DNA of 56,248 nt from Betaproteobacteria bacterium (GCA_004298385.1 SCTX01000001.1:1-56248), one strand, 5' to 3'; shown: positions 6,898 through 15,662, counted from the first letter of the stretch. The notes: generated from the sequence alone by a model not told the origin. Made by a program: numbers and translations.

Positions 6898-9156
6898 TCA
6901 GTCCCTCTTCTTCTTTTTCGGGGCAGCGTCTTCGCTTAGGCGGAAATCGATTTTGCTCGAATCCAGGTCCACGCGCACGAGCTTCACACGCACCCGGTCG
7001 GCGAGACGAAAACGGCGCGCCGTGCGCTCGCCCAGCAACTGGTGCCTGGCAGCGTCAAAATGATAGTAGTCCTCGCCCAGCTCGGAGATGTGCACCAGGC
7101 CCTCGACAAAGACATCGTCCAGCGCGACGAAGATGCCGAAGCCGGTGACCGCGCTGATCGATCCCGGGAATTCCTCGCCGATGCGGTCCTGCATGTAATA
7201 GCATTTGAGCCAGGACTCGACATCGCGCGTGGCTTCGTCGGCGCGGCGTTCGGTCATGGAGCAATGCGCGCCCAGTTCCTCCCAGTTGCCCGGGCTGTAG
7301 CTCTTCCCGGCGAGCGCGGCGTTGATGGCCCGATGCACGACCAGGTCCGGATAACGCCTGATGGGCGAGGTGAAATGCGTATACGCCTCGTAGGCGAGGC
7401 CGAAATGACCGACGTTTTCCGGGCTGTACTGCGCCTGCTTCAGCGAGCGCAGCAGCACCGTCTGCAACAGTTGAATATCGGGACGGCCCTTGATCCCGGC
7501 GAGCAGCTTGGCGTAATCCTTGGCGTGCGGCGTGTCGCCGCCGCTGAGATCCAAGCCGAACTGTTTGAGGAACGTCCGCAGCGCCTCCAGCTTCTCCGGC
7601 GTCGGCCCTTCGTGCACGCGGTAGAGCGCCGAATGCTTGCGGCTCTGCAGGAAATCGGACGCGCAGACATTGGCCGCGAGCATGCATTCCTCGATCAGGC
7701 GGTGCGCGTCGTTGCGCTGTGTCGCCACAATGTTCTCGATCTTGCCCTGCTCATCGAACAGCATCTGCGTTTCGATGGTTTCGAAATCGATGGCGCCGCG
7801 TTTCTCCCGTGCTTTTGCCAGCACGTGATACAGCGCATACAGGTCCTGCAACTGCGGCACCAAATGGGCCGGCACCGGTTCGCCCTTTGCCGGCTGCAGG
7901 CCGAGCGCAGCCGCCACCCGGTTGTAGGTGAGGCGCGCCTGCGAGCGCATTACCGCGGCATAGAAGCGGTAAGGCCCGATCTCGCCTTGCGCGCCCACGC
8001 CCATCTCGCACACCATGCACAGGCGGTCCACGTTCGCATTGAGCGAGCACAGGCCGTTGGAGAGTTTCTCCGGCAGCATCGGAATCACACGGCGCGGGAA
8101 ATACACCGAATTGCCGCGCTCGCGCGAGGCCGCATCCAGCGCATCGCCGGGACGCACATAATGGCTCACGTCGGCGATCGCCACCCACAGGCGGAAACCC
8201 TTGCCTTCGCGCTTGCAATGCACGGCATCGTCGAAATCCTTCGCCGTCTCGCCGTCGATGGTCACCAAGGGCAGCGCGCGCAGATCCTCCCGCCCCTTCG
8301 CGTCGTTCGGGCGCACCTCGTCGGGGAGCTTTTCCGCCAGGCGCAGCGCCGCGCTGGAAAACTCATAGGGCAACTCGTGCTTCCGCAGCGCGATTTCGAT
8401 TTCCATGCCCGGGTCGGCGTAATTACCTAGGACTTCGACGATGCGCCCCGCGGGCTGGGCGTTCTTGTCCGGCTGAGCGACGATTTCCACCGTCACCACC
8501 TGGCCGGGCGCGGCGCCCATGTCCGCGCCCGGCGGGATCAGGATGTCCTGGCTGATGCGCCGGTTTTCCGCGGCGACGAAAGCGATGCCGTGCGGCTTGT
8601 GCAGCCGCCCGACCAGGCGCGTATTCGCGCGCGAGACGATTTCCACGATCGCGCCTTCCGGGCGCCCGCGCCGGTCGACGCCGCTCGCGCGCGCCATGAC
8701 GCGGTCGCCGTGCAGCACCTTGCGCATCTCTTTTTCGCTGAGGAACATGTCAGGTCCGCCTTCGTCGGGCACGAGAAAGCCGTAGCCGTCCGGATGTCCC
8801 TCGACGCGGCCCGCAACCAGATCGAGCTTGCCCGCCACCAGGATCGCGTCCTTGCGGTTGCGCATAATCTGGCCTTCGCGCTGCATCGCGCGCAGCCGCC
8901 GGCGGAAGCTGTCGACCTCGGCCGGCTCGATATGCAACAAGTGGCACAGGGTTTCCTCCTGCACCGGGATACCTTCCTTGGCCAGGGTATCGAGTATCAG
9001 CTCGCGGCTCGGCAGCGGATGTTCGTAGCGCTCCGCTTCGCGCGCAAAATGCGGATCGTGCGAGCGGCGCGCAGGCGCGCCGCCGCCGGCGCGCGCTTGC
9101 GGATGGCGCGGCGCGCGCGCAATGGGCTTAGATTTCGGGGGCTTCCGCGTTGACAA
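6898..9156 (-). CDS. rnr: Ribonuclease R
   Basis: RNase R is a 3'-5' exoribonuclease that degrades structured RNA. The 752-residue protein has an N-terminal HTH-like segment (ELILDTLAKEGIPV), cold-shock OB domains, the RNB catalytic core with GETAKDFDDAVHC (catalytic aspartates) and SERGN-like RERGNSVYFPRRVIPM, a C-terminal S1 domain (FPGSISAVTGFGIFVALDD) and a lysine-rich tail. The start must be a TTG at 9156, because the frame has no ATG or GTG nearby that keeps the N-domain. An AGGA about 9 nt upstream supports it. The start codon overlaps the -35 box of the divergent tRNA-Leu promoter. Confidence 0.95.
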   Translation of the reverse strand: MSTRKPPKSKPIARAPRHPQARAGGGAPARRSHDPHFAREAERYEHPLPSRELILDTLAKEGIPVQEETLCHLLHIEPAEVDSFRRRLRAMQREGQIMRNRKDAILVAGKLDLVAGRVEGHPDGYGFLVPDEGGPDMFLSEKEMRKVLHGDRVMARASGVDRRGRPEGAIVEIVSRANTRLVGRLHKPHGIAFVAAENRRISQDILIPPGADMGAAPGQVVTVEIVAQPDKNAQPAGRIVEVLGNYADPGMEIEIALRKHELPYEFSSAALRLAEKLPDEVRPNDAKGREDLRALPLVTIDGETAKDFDDAVHCKREGKGFRLWVAIADVSHYVRPGDALDAASRERGNSVYFPRRVIPMLPEKLSNGLCSLNANVDRLCMVCEMGVGAQGEIGPYRFYAAVMRSQARLTYNRVAAALGLQPAKGEPVPAHLVPQLQDLYALYHVLAKAREKRGAIDFETIETQMLFDEQGKIENIVATQRNDAHRLIEECMLAANVCASDFLQSRKHSALYRVHEGPTPEKLEALRTFLKQFGLDLSGGDTPHAKDYAKLLAGIKGRPDIQLLQTVLLRSLKQAQYSPENVGHFGLAYEAYTHFTSPIRRYPDLVVHRAINAALAGKSYSPGNWEELGAHCSMTERRADEATRDVESWLKCYYMQDRIGEEFPGSISAVTGFGIFVALDDVFVEGLVHISELGEDYYHFDAARHQLLGERTARRFRLADRVRVKLVRVDLDSSKIDFRLSEDAAPKKKKRD

Positions 9157-9177
9157 AATTCTTGATTCCTATAGAAT
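9150..9177 (+). promoter_or_regulatory. Sigma-70 promoter for tRNA-Leu
   Basis: A perfect -35 TTGACA (9150-9155) is followed after 16 bp by TAGAAT (9172-9177). Transcription would start near 9184, a few bases before the mature tRNA. The -35 box covers the first codons of rnr on the other strand, so RNA polymerase binding here and rnr transcription share the same DNA. Confidence 0.75.
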
Positions 9178-9189
9178 TGCGCGCCTTGT

Positions 9190-9276
9190 GCCCAGGTGGC
9201 GGAATTGGTAGACGCACATGGTTCAGGTCCATGCGGTGGAGACACTGTGGGGGTTCGAGTCCCTTCCTGGGCACCA
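9190..9276 (+). tRNA. tRNA-Leu (anticodon CAG)
   Basis: An 87-nt class II tRNA with acceptor stem GCCCAGG/CCTGGGC, anticodon stem CATGG/CCATG, loop TTCAGGT with anticodon CAG at 9224-9226, a long variable arm, the T-loop GGTTCGAGTCC and an encoded CCA end (9274-9276). It reads CUG codons, the main leucine codon at this GC content. No integrase or att-like duplication is seen next to it. Confidence 0.97.
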
Positions 9277-9706
9277 AGTCACAAACGGTGAGATTTTAGC
9301 TTACCGGTCTGGAAGTTGCTTCCCGAGTTGCGATCCATCCTGCGCCCTCGAGCTTCGGGCTCGCGGTATCCTTAGCTGGAGTTAACGCAGCTTCGGCGAC
9401 GACCGGGAAGGTTCGGCACATGCACAAGGTAGCCCGAAATGGCAAGGCTCGCGGCACCGGAGCTGTAGCTGTGCCCCTGGATCAGGTGTAGCACAATAGC
9501 ACACTCGTGCCGATCCGGCGGCGCAATCGGCTTGCCGCGCGGCGCGAAGCGTTGCGGCCGCTCGATCCATCGCGCTGATGGCGCGAGCGGACCGACCACA
9601 GCCGAAATGCGCCTTGCGCCGTTGCCGGCGCCGGCGCGCGAGCGCCGGTCAGTTGCACTTTCCGACGCCGCTATGATTGAATCCGTCACGCAAGGTCCTA
9701 TTCCGC
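9277..9706 (+). other. 430-bp gap between tRNA-Leu and glrK
   Basis: No credible gene is present; the open frames here lack ribosome-binding sites and protein-like composition. Near the glrK end a -10-like TATGAT (9672-9677) lies 30 bp before the start, with only a poor -35. A GC-rich 7-bp stem is at 9631-9648. No strong terminator follows the tRNA; a 7-bp stem at 9287-9307 lacks a T-run. No sigma-54 box or TGTC-N10-GACA site was found here. Confidence 0.5.
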
Positions 9707-11167
9707 ATGAAGCACACCTTCGAATTCACCGGCCTTCGCTATCCACGATCGTTCCTGAAGTTGCTGCTGCTCGGCTTCGGGCTGGTTTCCCTGCCCTTGA
9801 TCGCGGCCCTGCTGAATGCCGGCGCCTACGTCGACCGGCTCACCACTCAGAGCCAGGCGGCTGTCGATCAGGCGGCCGAGGCGGCGCGCGCCAGCCGCGT
9901 GCTGATGGAGCAGGTCACGGCAATGGAACGTTTGGCGCGCCAATACCTGATACTCGGTGACGCCGCATTGCTTACGGATTACGCCAAAGTCCGCGGCGGC
10001 CTCAAGAAAACAACCAGCGATATGTCGCTGCTGCCGCTCGACGAGGCGCAATTGCGGGACCTGAACCGAACCATCGAGAAGGAGCAGGCCTTGTTCGAGC
10101 AGTTAGGAAGCAAGAACGACAAGGGCGCCGGCCGCAGGCAGTTGATCGCAGGCTACATCGAATTGTCGGAGCTGGCGAACAAGGTGCTCAAGCAAAGCAA
10201 TCTGCTGATCGACCGCGAAGTCGAGAATATGGGCGAGGCCGCCCGCCTCACCCAGAATTCGCTGCTGTGGCAGCTCGCGGCCTCGATACCGCTCGGCGTC
10301 CTGATTGCCGCGCTGTTCGCCTTCCTCATCGCCAAACCCATACGCCAGCTCGATCACGCCATCCGCCAGCTTGGCGGCGCCGAGTTCGCCACTGCGATTC
10401 GCGTGCATGGGCCCGCGGACCTGGAATATCTGGGTCAGCGGCTCGAGTGGTTGCGCCAGCGGCTGGTCGAACTGGAGCAGCAGAAAACAAGGTTTCTGCA
10501 TCATGTTTCGCATGAACTCAAGACACCGCTCACGGCATTGCGCGAAGGCTCCGAACTACTCGCCGACGGATCGAGCGGGGCGCTCAATCGCCAGCAGAGC
10601 GAGATCGCCGAAATACTCAGGCACAACAGCCTGCAGCTACAGCGCCTGATCGAAGGGCTGCTCGGCTACCAACAAGCCCTCGACAGCGTCCACCGGCTTG
10701 AATTCCGGCCGATCGACTTGTCGAAGGTCGCGCGCCAGGTGGCTGAGGCGCATAAGCTCGCCATCGCCGCCCGCGGCCTCAATCTGCTCTTGCGCCTCGA
10801 TCCCGCCATGCTGAGCGCGGACGCGGACAAGCTGCGCGTGGTGGTGGACAATCTGCTGTCGAACGCCGTCAAGTATTCGCCGGAAGGCGGAACTATTACC
10901 TTGGCGGTGCGCACGAAGGAGGATAATATTGTGATTGAAGTCGACGATGCCGGTCCCGGAATCGCCGCGGAAGACAGGGAGCGGGTGTTCGACTGGTTTT
11001 TCCAAGGCAAGCTCGGCCATCAAGGGCGGGTCAAAGGCAGCGGATTGGGATTGGCGATCGCGCGTGAATTCGTGCTTGCCCACCGGGGCAGCATCGAGGT
11101 CATCACGGAGCGGGCGCCGGGCGCGCATCTCCGCGTCAGCCTGCCCATCGTGCACACCCAGGGATGA
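9707..11167 (+). CDS. glrK: Sensor histidine kinase GlrK/QseE-like
   Basis: This 486-residue inner-membrane kinase has TM1 near residues 16-38, a periplasmic helical sensor region, TM2 near 176-198, a HAMP segment, a HisKA domain with HHVSHELKTPLT (phospho-acceptor H269) and a HATPase domain with N box NLLSNAVKYSP, G1 DDAGPGI and G2 GSGLGLAI. The order kinase, outer-membrane lipoprotein, sigma-54 response regulator matches glrK-qseG-glrR of enterobacteria, where the system senses envelope conditions and controls sigma-54 promoters. I start at the ATG at 9707, preceded by AAGG; a TTG ten codons upstream is less likely. It ends in an ATGA overlap with the next gene. Confidence 0.9.
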   Translation: MKHTFEFTGLRYPRSFLKLLLLGFGLVSLPLIAALLNAGAYVDRLTTQSQAAVDQAAEAARASRVLMEQVTAMERLARQYLILGDAALLTDYAKVRGGLKKTTSDMSLLPLDEAQLRDLNRTIEKEQALFEQLGSKNDKGAGRRQLIAGYIELSELANKVLKQSNLLIDREVENMGEAARLTQNSLLWQLAASIPLGVLIAALFAFLIAKPIRQLDHAIRQLGGAEFATAIRVHGPADLEYLGQRLEWLRQRLVELEQQKTRFLHHVSHELKTPLTALREGSELLADGSSGALNRQQSEIAEILRHNSLQLQRLIEGLLGYQQALDSVHRLEFRPIDLSKVARQVAEAHKLAIAARGLNLLLRLDPAMLSADADKLRVVVDNLLSNAVKYSPEGGTITLAVRTKEDNIVIEVDDAGPGIAAEDRERVFDWFFQGKLGHQGRVKGSGLGLAIAREFVLAHRGSIEVITERAPGAHLRVSLPIVHTQG

Positions 11168-11703
11168 AGCAAACAATGATACGCAACGGCCTGCTGCTTG
11201 TCCTCGCGCTGCTGCTCGCGGGCTGCGCCGGCCTGCGCACGCTGAACCTGCAGGAGACGGAGCTGGAAGAGCGCCAGGTAATCCAACTGATCAACTATGC
11301 CCAGCACGTCGCGACCATGACGGCGGAACAGCAGCGCGGCGAGTACAACGCCGGCAGTCAGGAATTCGCCCGGGACAAGGAGGCAATGAGCCGCATGCGG
11401 CTTGCCCTGCTGCTCGCCACGCCCGGTGCCAGCGTCCACGATGCTGTCCGGGCCGCAGGCCTGCTCGAACCGATGGCCGCGCCGGGGAGCAACGCGCCCA
11501 GCCCCCTGCGTTCGTTCGCCAGGCTGCTCCATGCGCAACTGAACGAGCGCGCGAGCGAGCAGAAGCGCGCCGGCCAGTTGCGCGAGCAGATCGAGGTGCG
11601 CAAGGAAGCCGAGCGCACTCTGCGCGAACAACTCGAGGCGCTGAAAGAAGTCGAGCGCACCATCATGCAACGCGGGCAGGAAAGCCAGCCCAGACGCCGA
11701 TGA
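11164..11703 (+). CDS. qseG: QseG-like outer-membrane lipoprotein
   Basis: The 179-residue product has a type II signal peptide with lipobox LLLAGC and then a mostly helical, charged region ending in a heptad-rich arginine/glutamate stretch likely to form a coiled coil. Overall similarity to QseG is hard to judge by eye, so the name rests mainly on its place between a GlrK-like kinase and a GlrR-like regulator and on the lipoprotein signal. In enterobacteria QseG is an outer-membrane lipoprotein that contacts the kinase. The start overlaps the glrK stop (ATGA); a second ATG is 12 nt downstream. Confidence 0.75.
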   Translation: MKQTMIRNGLLLVLALLLAGCAGLRTLNLQETELEERQVIQLINYAQHVATMTAEQQRGEYNAGSQEFARDKEAMSRMRLALLLATPGASVHDAVRAAGLLEPMAAPGSNAPSPLRSFARLLHAQLNERASEQKRAGQLREQIEVRKEAERTLREQLEALKEVERTIMQRGQESQPRRR

Positions 11704-11713
11704 GCGATTGCAG

Positions 11714-13078
11714 ATGAGCAAGGCTAAGCCCACGATCCTGCTGGTCGACGACGACCTCGACATCCTCAAGCTCGTGTCGATGCGCCTCCGCGCCTCGGGC
11801 TACGAGGTGCAGGCGGTGGACAGCGGCCACGCGGCCCTGGCGGCTTTGGCCGCATCGCGCCCCCAGCTCGTGATTACCGACCTGAAGATGGACGGCATGG
11901 ACGGCATGGCTCTGTTCGAAGCCATCCACGATACGGCGCCAACGCTGCCGGTGATCATCCTCACGGCGCACGGCACCATACCGGAAGCCGTGGCCGCGAC
12001 CAAGCGCGGCGTATTCGGCTTCCTGCCCAAGCCATTCGACCACCAGGATCTGCTGGAACAGGTGGCGCAGGCGCTGAGGCTTTCGGCGGGCATCGGCGCC
12101 CCCGGAACAGGGTCAGCCAACGACGGTTGGCGCCAGGGCATCGTCACCTCCAGCGCGGCAATGGAAGACGTGCTTAGCCGGGCCCGGCTCGTGGCCCAAT
12201 CCGACGCCAGCGTTTTCATCTTCGGCGCGAGCGGCACCGGAAAGGAGTTGCTCGCGAGCGCCATCCATCGTGCCAGCGCCCGCGCCGACGGTCCTTTCGT
12301 CGCCGTGAATTGCGCCGCAATACCCGAAGCGCTGATCGAATCGGAGCTATTCGGGCATAAGAAAGGCGCTTTCACCGGCGCCGTCTACGACCACAAGGGC
12401 CTGCTGCAAAGCGCCGACGGCGGAACCCTGTTCCTGGATGAGATCGGCGACATGCCGCTGCAGTTGCAGGCGAAGTTGCTGCGCGTGCTGCAGGAGCGTC
12501 AGGTGCGTTCGGTAGGCGCGACCCAGACCGTCGAAGTGGACATGCGCGTCATCTCCGCCACGCATCGCAGCCTGGAGCAGCGCATAAACGAGAGGCAGTT
12601 TCGCGAAGACCTGTATTACCGCTTGAACGTCGTCGCGCTGACCATCCCCCCGCTGGCCGAGCGTCCGGAGGACATCGTGCCGCTCGCCGTGCATTTCCTG
12701 AAGCAGGTGGCGGCGCGCTATCGCAAGGACGTCAGCAGCTTCGCGCCCGAGGCCCTGGAGCAACTGGTGGCAGCGCCGTGGCCGGGCAACGTGAGGCAGT
12801 TGCAAAACGTGGTGGAGCAGACGGTGGCCCTTGCGACCAACGGCGTGATTCCGGCATCCCTGGTGCAGAGCGCGCTGAACGATCAGTCGAGCGGTTTGAC
12901 CCCGCTGGACCAGGCGAAACGCGCATTCGAGCGCGACTACCTGGTGCGCATCCTGAAAATCACCCAGGGCAATGTCGCGCAGGCGGCAAAGCTCGCGCAG
13001 CGCAACCGCACCGAGTTCTACAAACTGATCGAGCGGCATGGGCTCGAACCGGGAATGTTCAAAGCGGAAGGCGTTTAA
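11714..13078 (+). CDS. glrR: Sigma-54-dependent response regulator GlrR/QseF-like
   Basis: The 454-residue regulator has three domains. The receiver carries VDDDLD at residues 11-16, phospho-acceptor D56 and the KPF lysine. The AAA+ domain has Walker A GASGTGKE (171-178), the sigma-54 contact loop GAFTGA (218-223) and DEIGDM. A Fis-type HTH follows (QGNVAQAAKLAQRNRTEFYK). It should activate sigma-54 promoters by binding upstream sites. I chose the ATG at 11714 over a TTG two codons earlier. Enterobacterial GlrR binds TGTC-N10-GACA, and sites of this form lie upstream of the genes at 13790 and 15997, making these the likely targets. Confidence 0.93.
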   Translation: MSKAKPTILLVDDDLDILKLVSMRLRASGYEVQAVDSGHAALAALAASRPQLVITDLKMDGMDGMALFEAIHDTAPTLPVIILTAHGTIPEAVAATKRGVFGFLPKPFDHQDLLEQVAQALRLSAGIGAPGTGSANDGWRQGIVTSSAAMEDVLSRARLVAQSDASVFIFGASGTGKELLASAIHRASARADGPFVAVNCAAIPEALIESELFGHKKGAFTGAVYDHKGLLQSADGGTLFLDEIGDMPLQLQAKLLRVLQERQVRSVGATQTVEVDMRVISATHRSLEQRINERQFREDLYYRLNVVALTIPPLAERPEDIVPLAVHFLKQVAARYRKDVSSFAPEALEQLVAAPWPGNVRQLQNVVEQTVALATNGVIPASLVQSALNDQSSGLTPLDQAKRAFERDYLVRILKITQGNVAQAAKLAQRNRTEFYKLIERHGLEPGMFKAEGV

Positions 13079-13160
13079 ATCGGCGGAAGATGCGGCGCCG
13101 CGCCAGGCATGCTCTTTGCCTTCCCTCATACCGGGTTCCGACTATGCGTTCGCCTGAGAC

Positions 13161-13445
13161 ATGGGGATTGCCACAGTGAGAATTGCCGTGTTGATGATGC
13201 TTTGCGCGCTTTTGGCGGGATGCGCACCCCGGTCACTGCGTCCGGGCGCGGACGATCCCGCGCAGGTGACAAATTCCGTCAATCTTTCCGGCTTTCCGCC
13301 CGAGTATAAACGTGGATTTGGCGCAGGCTGCGAAAGCGCGAACGACGCATCGGGCCAATCCGCACGACGCCCCAAGGGCGACGCATCGTTCGTGCAGGGC
13401 TGGCAGGATGGGCTTGATTATTGTCGTCCGAAAAAAGCGCGCTGA
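13161..13445 (+). CDS. Small putative lipoprotein
   Basis: The product of 94 residues has a signal peptide with lipobox LLAGC, then a short region with FPPEYKRGFGAGCESA and FVQGWQDGLDYC. Two further cysteines could form a disulfide in the periplasm. I recognise no named family. The ATG at 13161 has a weak ribosome-binding site; a GTG at 13176 with GGGGA upstream is an alternative. It follows glrR by 82 bp. A GG-N10-GC element at 13106-13119 could be a weak sigma-54 promoter for it. Confidence 0.7.
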   Translation: MGIATVRIAVLMMLCALLAGCAPRSLRPGADDPAQVTNSVNLSGFPPEYKRGFGAGCESANDASGQSARRPKGDASFVQGWQDGLDYCRPKKAR

Positions 13446-13464
13446 AACATCAGATTGGCCTCCT

Positions 13465-13482
13465 AGTCGTGCACCGGCGACA
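13465..13482 (+). promoter_or_regulatory. GlrR-like upstream site 1 of the FN3-heme gene
   Basis: AGTC-N10-GACA matches the GlrR consensus TGTC-N10-GACA at seven of eight positions. It is centred about 178 bp before the predicted sigma-54 start and 67 bp from site 2, the same arrangement as at 15719-15736. Confidence 0.55.
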
Positions 13483-13505
13483 GCACTAATTTCCATCGAT
13501 TCGCG

Positions 13506-13551
13506 CTATTGGGCCAAGACAGGCCAATAGCTGTCGGGCTGTGGCGACAGC
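13506..13551 (+). promoter_or_regulatory. GlrR-like upstream site 2 of the FN3-heme gene with nested inverted repeats
   Basis: TGTC-N10-GACA at 13532-13549 is a perfect match to the GlrR consensus and lies within a 7-bp palindrome, GCTGTCG/CGACAGC (13530-13536 with 13545-13551). A second inverted repeat, CTATTGGGCC with GGCCAATAG (13506-13530), abuts it. The site centre is 86 bp before the -24 box. Confidence 0.65.
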
Positions 13552-13592
13552 ATCGTACCCCAAAGCCTGCTTCGGCCATCGAACGATTCCAG

Positions 13593-13605
13593 CAAGCCGC
13601 TGATT
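13593..13605 (-). promoter_or_regulatory. IHF-like site upstream of the FN3-heme gene
   Basis: On the minus strand AATCAGCGGCTTG fits WATCAANNNNTTR with one mismatch. Its centre is 27 bp before the -24 GG, exactly as for the similar site at 15849-15861. DNA bending by IHF between activator sites and a sigma-54 promoter is a common arrangement. Confidence 0.45.
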
Positions 13606-13624
13606 CGTAGCAAACAAACCATTC

Positions 13625-13640
13625 TGGCACAGCCATTGCA
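13625..13640 (+). promoter_or_regulatory. Sigma-54 promoter of the FN3-heme gene
   Basis: TGGCACAGCCATTGCA fits the -24/-12 consensus TGGCACG-N4-TTGCW with one change and has the required GG-N10-GC spacing. Transcription should start near 13651, leaving a leader of about 140 nt. A stem TATAGG/CCTATA with an inner ACGG/CCGT (13641-13674) sits at the start of that leader. Confidence 0.8.
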
Positions 13641-13789
13641 TATAGGCGCACGGGTGAAGCCGTACGTTCCTATAGGCAGCGTCTTTCGAACCCAACACTA
13701 GCTAACCCCTTGCCGCCCATGGCGTCGCCGCGAAGCAACGGCGACCGGCGATGCCTGGATGCTGGCGTGCCAAGAAAAAGGAGATTCAG

Positions 13790-15640
13790 ATGCGACAATA
13801 TTCACCGAACGGAAGCAGCAGATCCGGGCATGAGAAGAATGCAATCGTCATGCTGCTGCAACGAGCCCGTACCACGGTCACAGCGCTTAGTCTGGTGACG
13901 ATCGTAGCGCTGGTTGCCGGCTGCGGCGGTGGTGGCGGCGGCGACAGCGCGGGTGTTTCGCCCCAGGTCGTCAGCGGCGTCGCTGCCACAGGCTCGCCCC
14001 TGGTCGGACAGGTAACGCTGAGGGATTCGTCCTCGGTACGAAAGGACAAGGCAACGGTGATCGCCAACGATGGCACATTCGCCATCGACGTGTCTGACAT
14101 GACCGCTCCTTTCCTGTTGAAAGCAAGCGGCAGCGCCGACGGCATAGACCGCACGCTGTACTCCTTTGCCGACAAACCCGGCACCGCCAACATCAACCCG
14201 CTCTCGAGCGTGGCCGTGGCCAACGCCGCCGGCGTCGATGATCCCGCAACGGTGTTCGACAAACCCGATGCGGCGACGCTCGACAAGATCAAATCCGGGA
14301 TGCCGGGTTCGGTCAATACCCTGAAGTCGAAGCTCAAAGTCTTGCTCGATGGCTTCAGCGTCGGCAATGCCGATCCGGTCAAGGATCCGTTCACCGCCGA
14401 CCACACCGGTCTAGATGGCATGTTCGACAACGTCAAAATTGTCATCGCCAAAGGCACACTCACTATCACCAATGCGACCACCGGCGCCGTCATTTTCAGC
14501 GCCCGGGTCAGCGATATCGCCAGCGGGCGCTTTACCGACAGGGATGACGACGTGCCCAAGGCCGGCCCCCGCCCGGCCGCTCCGACCAATGTGAAAGCGG
14601 TCGGCGGCGATGCCCAGGTGACCATCTCCTGGGATCCGGTCGCCAACGCGACTTCGTATGATCTGTTCTATACGAGCAAGCCCGACATCGCCAAAGAGGA
14701 AGACGAGGACGACGATGACAAGGATGCGAAGCGGGTGAAAAATGTCACCAGTCCGTTTGTCCTGAAAGACCTTGTTGCGGCGACCACTTATTCCTTCATC
14801 GTCAGGGCAATCAACAATGGCCGCAGAGGTCCTGCTTCGGCCCCAGTATCGGCGACCACGAGCGCCACGACACCGGCGCCGACGATACCTGCTGCGCCAA
14901 CGGGCGTAAGCGCCGTCGGCGGCACAAAACAGGCGACCCTGTCCTGGACCGCAGTCACTGGTGCGAGCTCATATAATTTGTATTGGTCCACCACGACTGG
15001 CGTCACGACCGCTAACGGCATGAAGATCAGCGGCGTAAGCAGCCCCGCCGTTCAAACCGGCTTGAGCGACAGCACCACTTATTTCTACATCCTTACTGCA
15101 GTGAATAGCGCCGGCGAGAGCGCGGCCTCGGTACAGGTTGCGGCAAGCACGCTTCCCGCCAATGCACCGCCGCCTAGCGTTCCCGCAGCGCCGACCGGCG
15201 TAAGCGCCACCGGAGGCGCCAATCAGGCGACGGTGTCCTGGTCGGCAGTCACAGGCGCCACCTCGTACAATGTCTACTGGTCGACCACATCCGGAGTCAC
15301 GACTGCCACCGGAGCGCGGATCGCCGGGGTAAGCAGCCCGTTTGTTCACACCGGACTTGGCGCCAGCACCGCATACTTTTATGTGGTCACGGCGGTGAAC
15401 AGCACAGGTGAGAGCGTCGTCTCGGCCGAGGTTACTGCGAGCACCAACGCCGCCGCGATCGACGGTGCAGCACTCTATACGTCCAACTGCAGCGGCTGCC
15501 ACGGCCCGCTGGCAACGTCGTCGAAGCGGGGTGCAAGCGCAACGGCGATAAGCGACGCCATTGCAAGCAACCGAGGCGGCATGGGTAGCATCAGCTTGAC
15601 GCCGGCGCAGATAGCCGCCATTGCAGTTGCCCTGCAATAG
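13790..15640 (+). CDS. Lipoprotein with three FN3 domains and a C-terminal c-type heme motif
   Basis: The product has 616 residues. A lipoprotein signal ends in LVAGC (C45), followed by a glycine run. Residues 50-250 form a region I do not recognise; it starts like carboxypeptidase-regulatory or transthyretin-like modules. Three fibronectin type III domains follow at about 263-363, 367-460 and 465-560; the first carries an acidic loop (302-315). The end holds a small cytochrome c-like unit with CSGCH and a possible methionine ligand in GGMGS. FN3 domains 2 and 3 are very alike (period about 294 bp), a recent tandem duplication. A strong AAGGAG precedes the ATG at 13790. I infer a surface or periplasmic redox lipoprotein. 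GlrR and sigma-54 likely control it. Confidence 0.85.
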   Translation: MRQYSPNGSSRSGHEKNAIVMLLQRARTTVTALSLVTIVALVAGCGGGGGGDSAGVSPQVVSGVAATGSPLVGQVTLRDSSSVRKDKATVIANDGTFAIDVSDMTAPFLLKASGSADGIDRTLYSFADKPGTANINPLSSVAVANAAGVDDPATVFDKPDAATLDKIKSGMPGSVNTLKSKLKVLLDGFSVGNADPVKDPFTADHTGLDGMFDNVKIVIAKGTLTITNATTGAVIFSARVSDIASGRFTDRDDDVPKAGPRPAAPTNVKAVGGDAQVTISWDPVANATSYDLFYTSKPDIAKEEDEDDDDKDAKRVKNVTSPFVLKDLVAATTYSFIVRAINNGRRGPASAPVSATTSATTPAPTIPAAPTGVSAVGGTKQATLSWTAVTGASSYNLYWSTTTGVTTANGMKISGVSSPAVQTGLSDSTTYFYILTAVNSAGESAASVQVAASTLPANAPPPSVPAAPTGVSATGGANQATVSWSAVTGATSYNVYWSTTSGVTTATGARIAGVSSPFVHTGLGASTAYFYVVTAVNSTGESVVSAEVTASTNAAAIDGAALYTSNCSGCHGPLATSSKRGASATAISDAIASNRGGMGSISLTPAQIAAIAVALQ

Positions 15641-15662
15641 GATCAGCCGCGGTCAGCAAGCC

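Noticed and set aside
7042-8430. A 462-codon open frame opposite rnr
   Set aside because: It is the antisense shadow of RNase R; no motif or ribosome-binding site supports it.
9190-9276. tRNA-Leu as an attachment site of a genomic island
   Set aside because: No integrase, direct repeat of the tRNA 3' end or change of gene content is seen on either side.
9532-9960. An open frame overlapping the glrK start on the same strand
   Set aside because: Its composition is not protein-like, and its second half is glrK in another frame.
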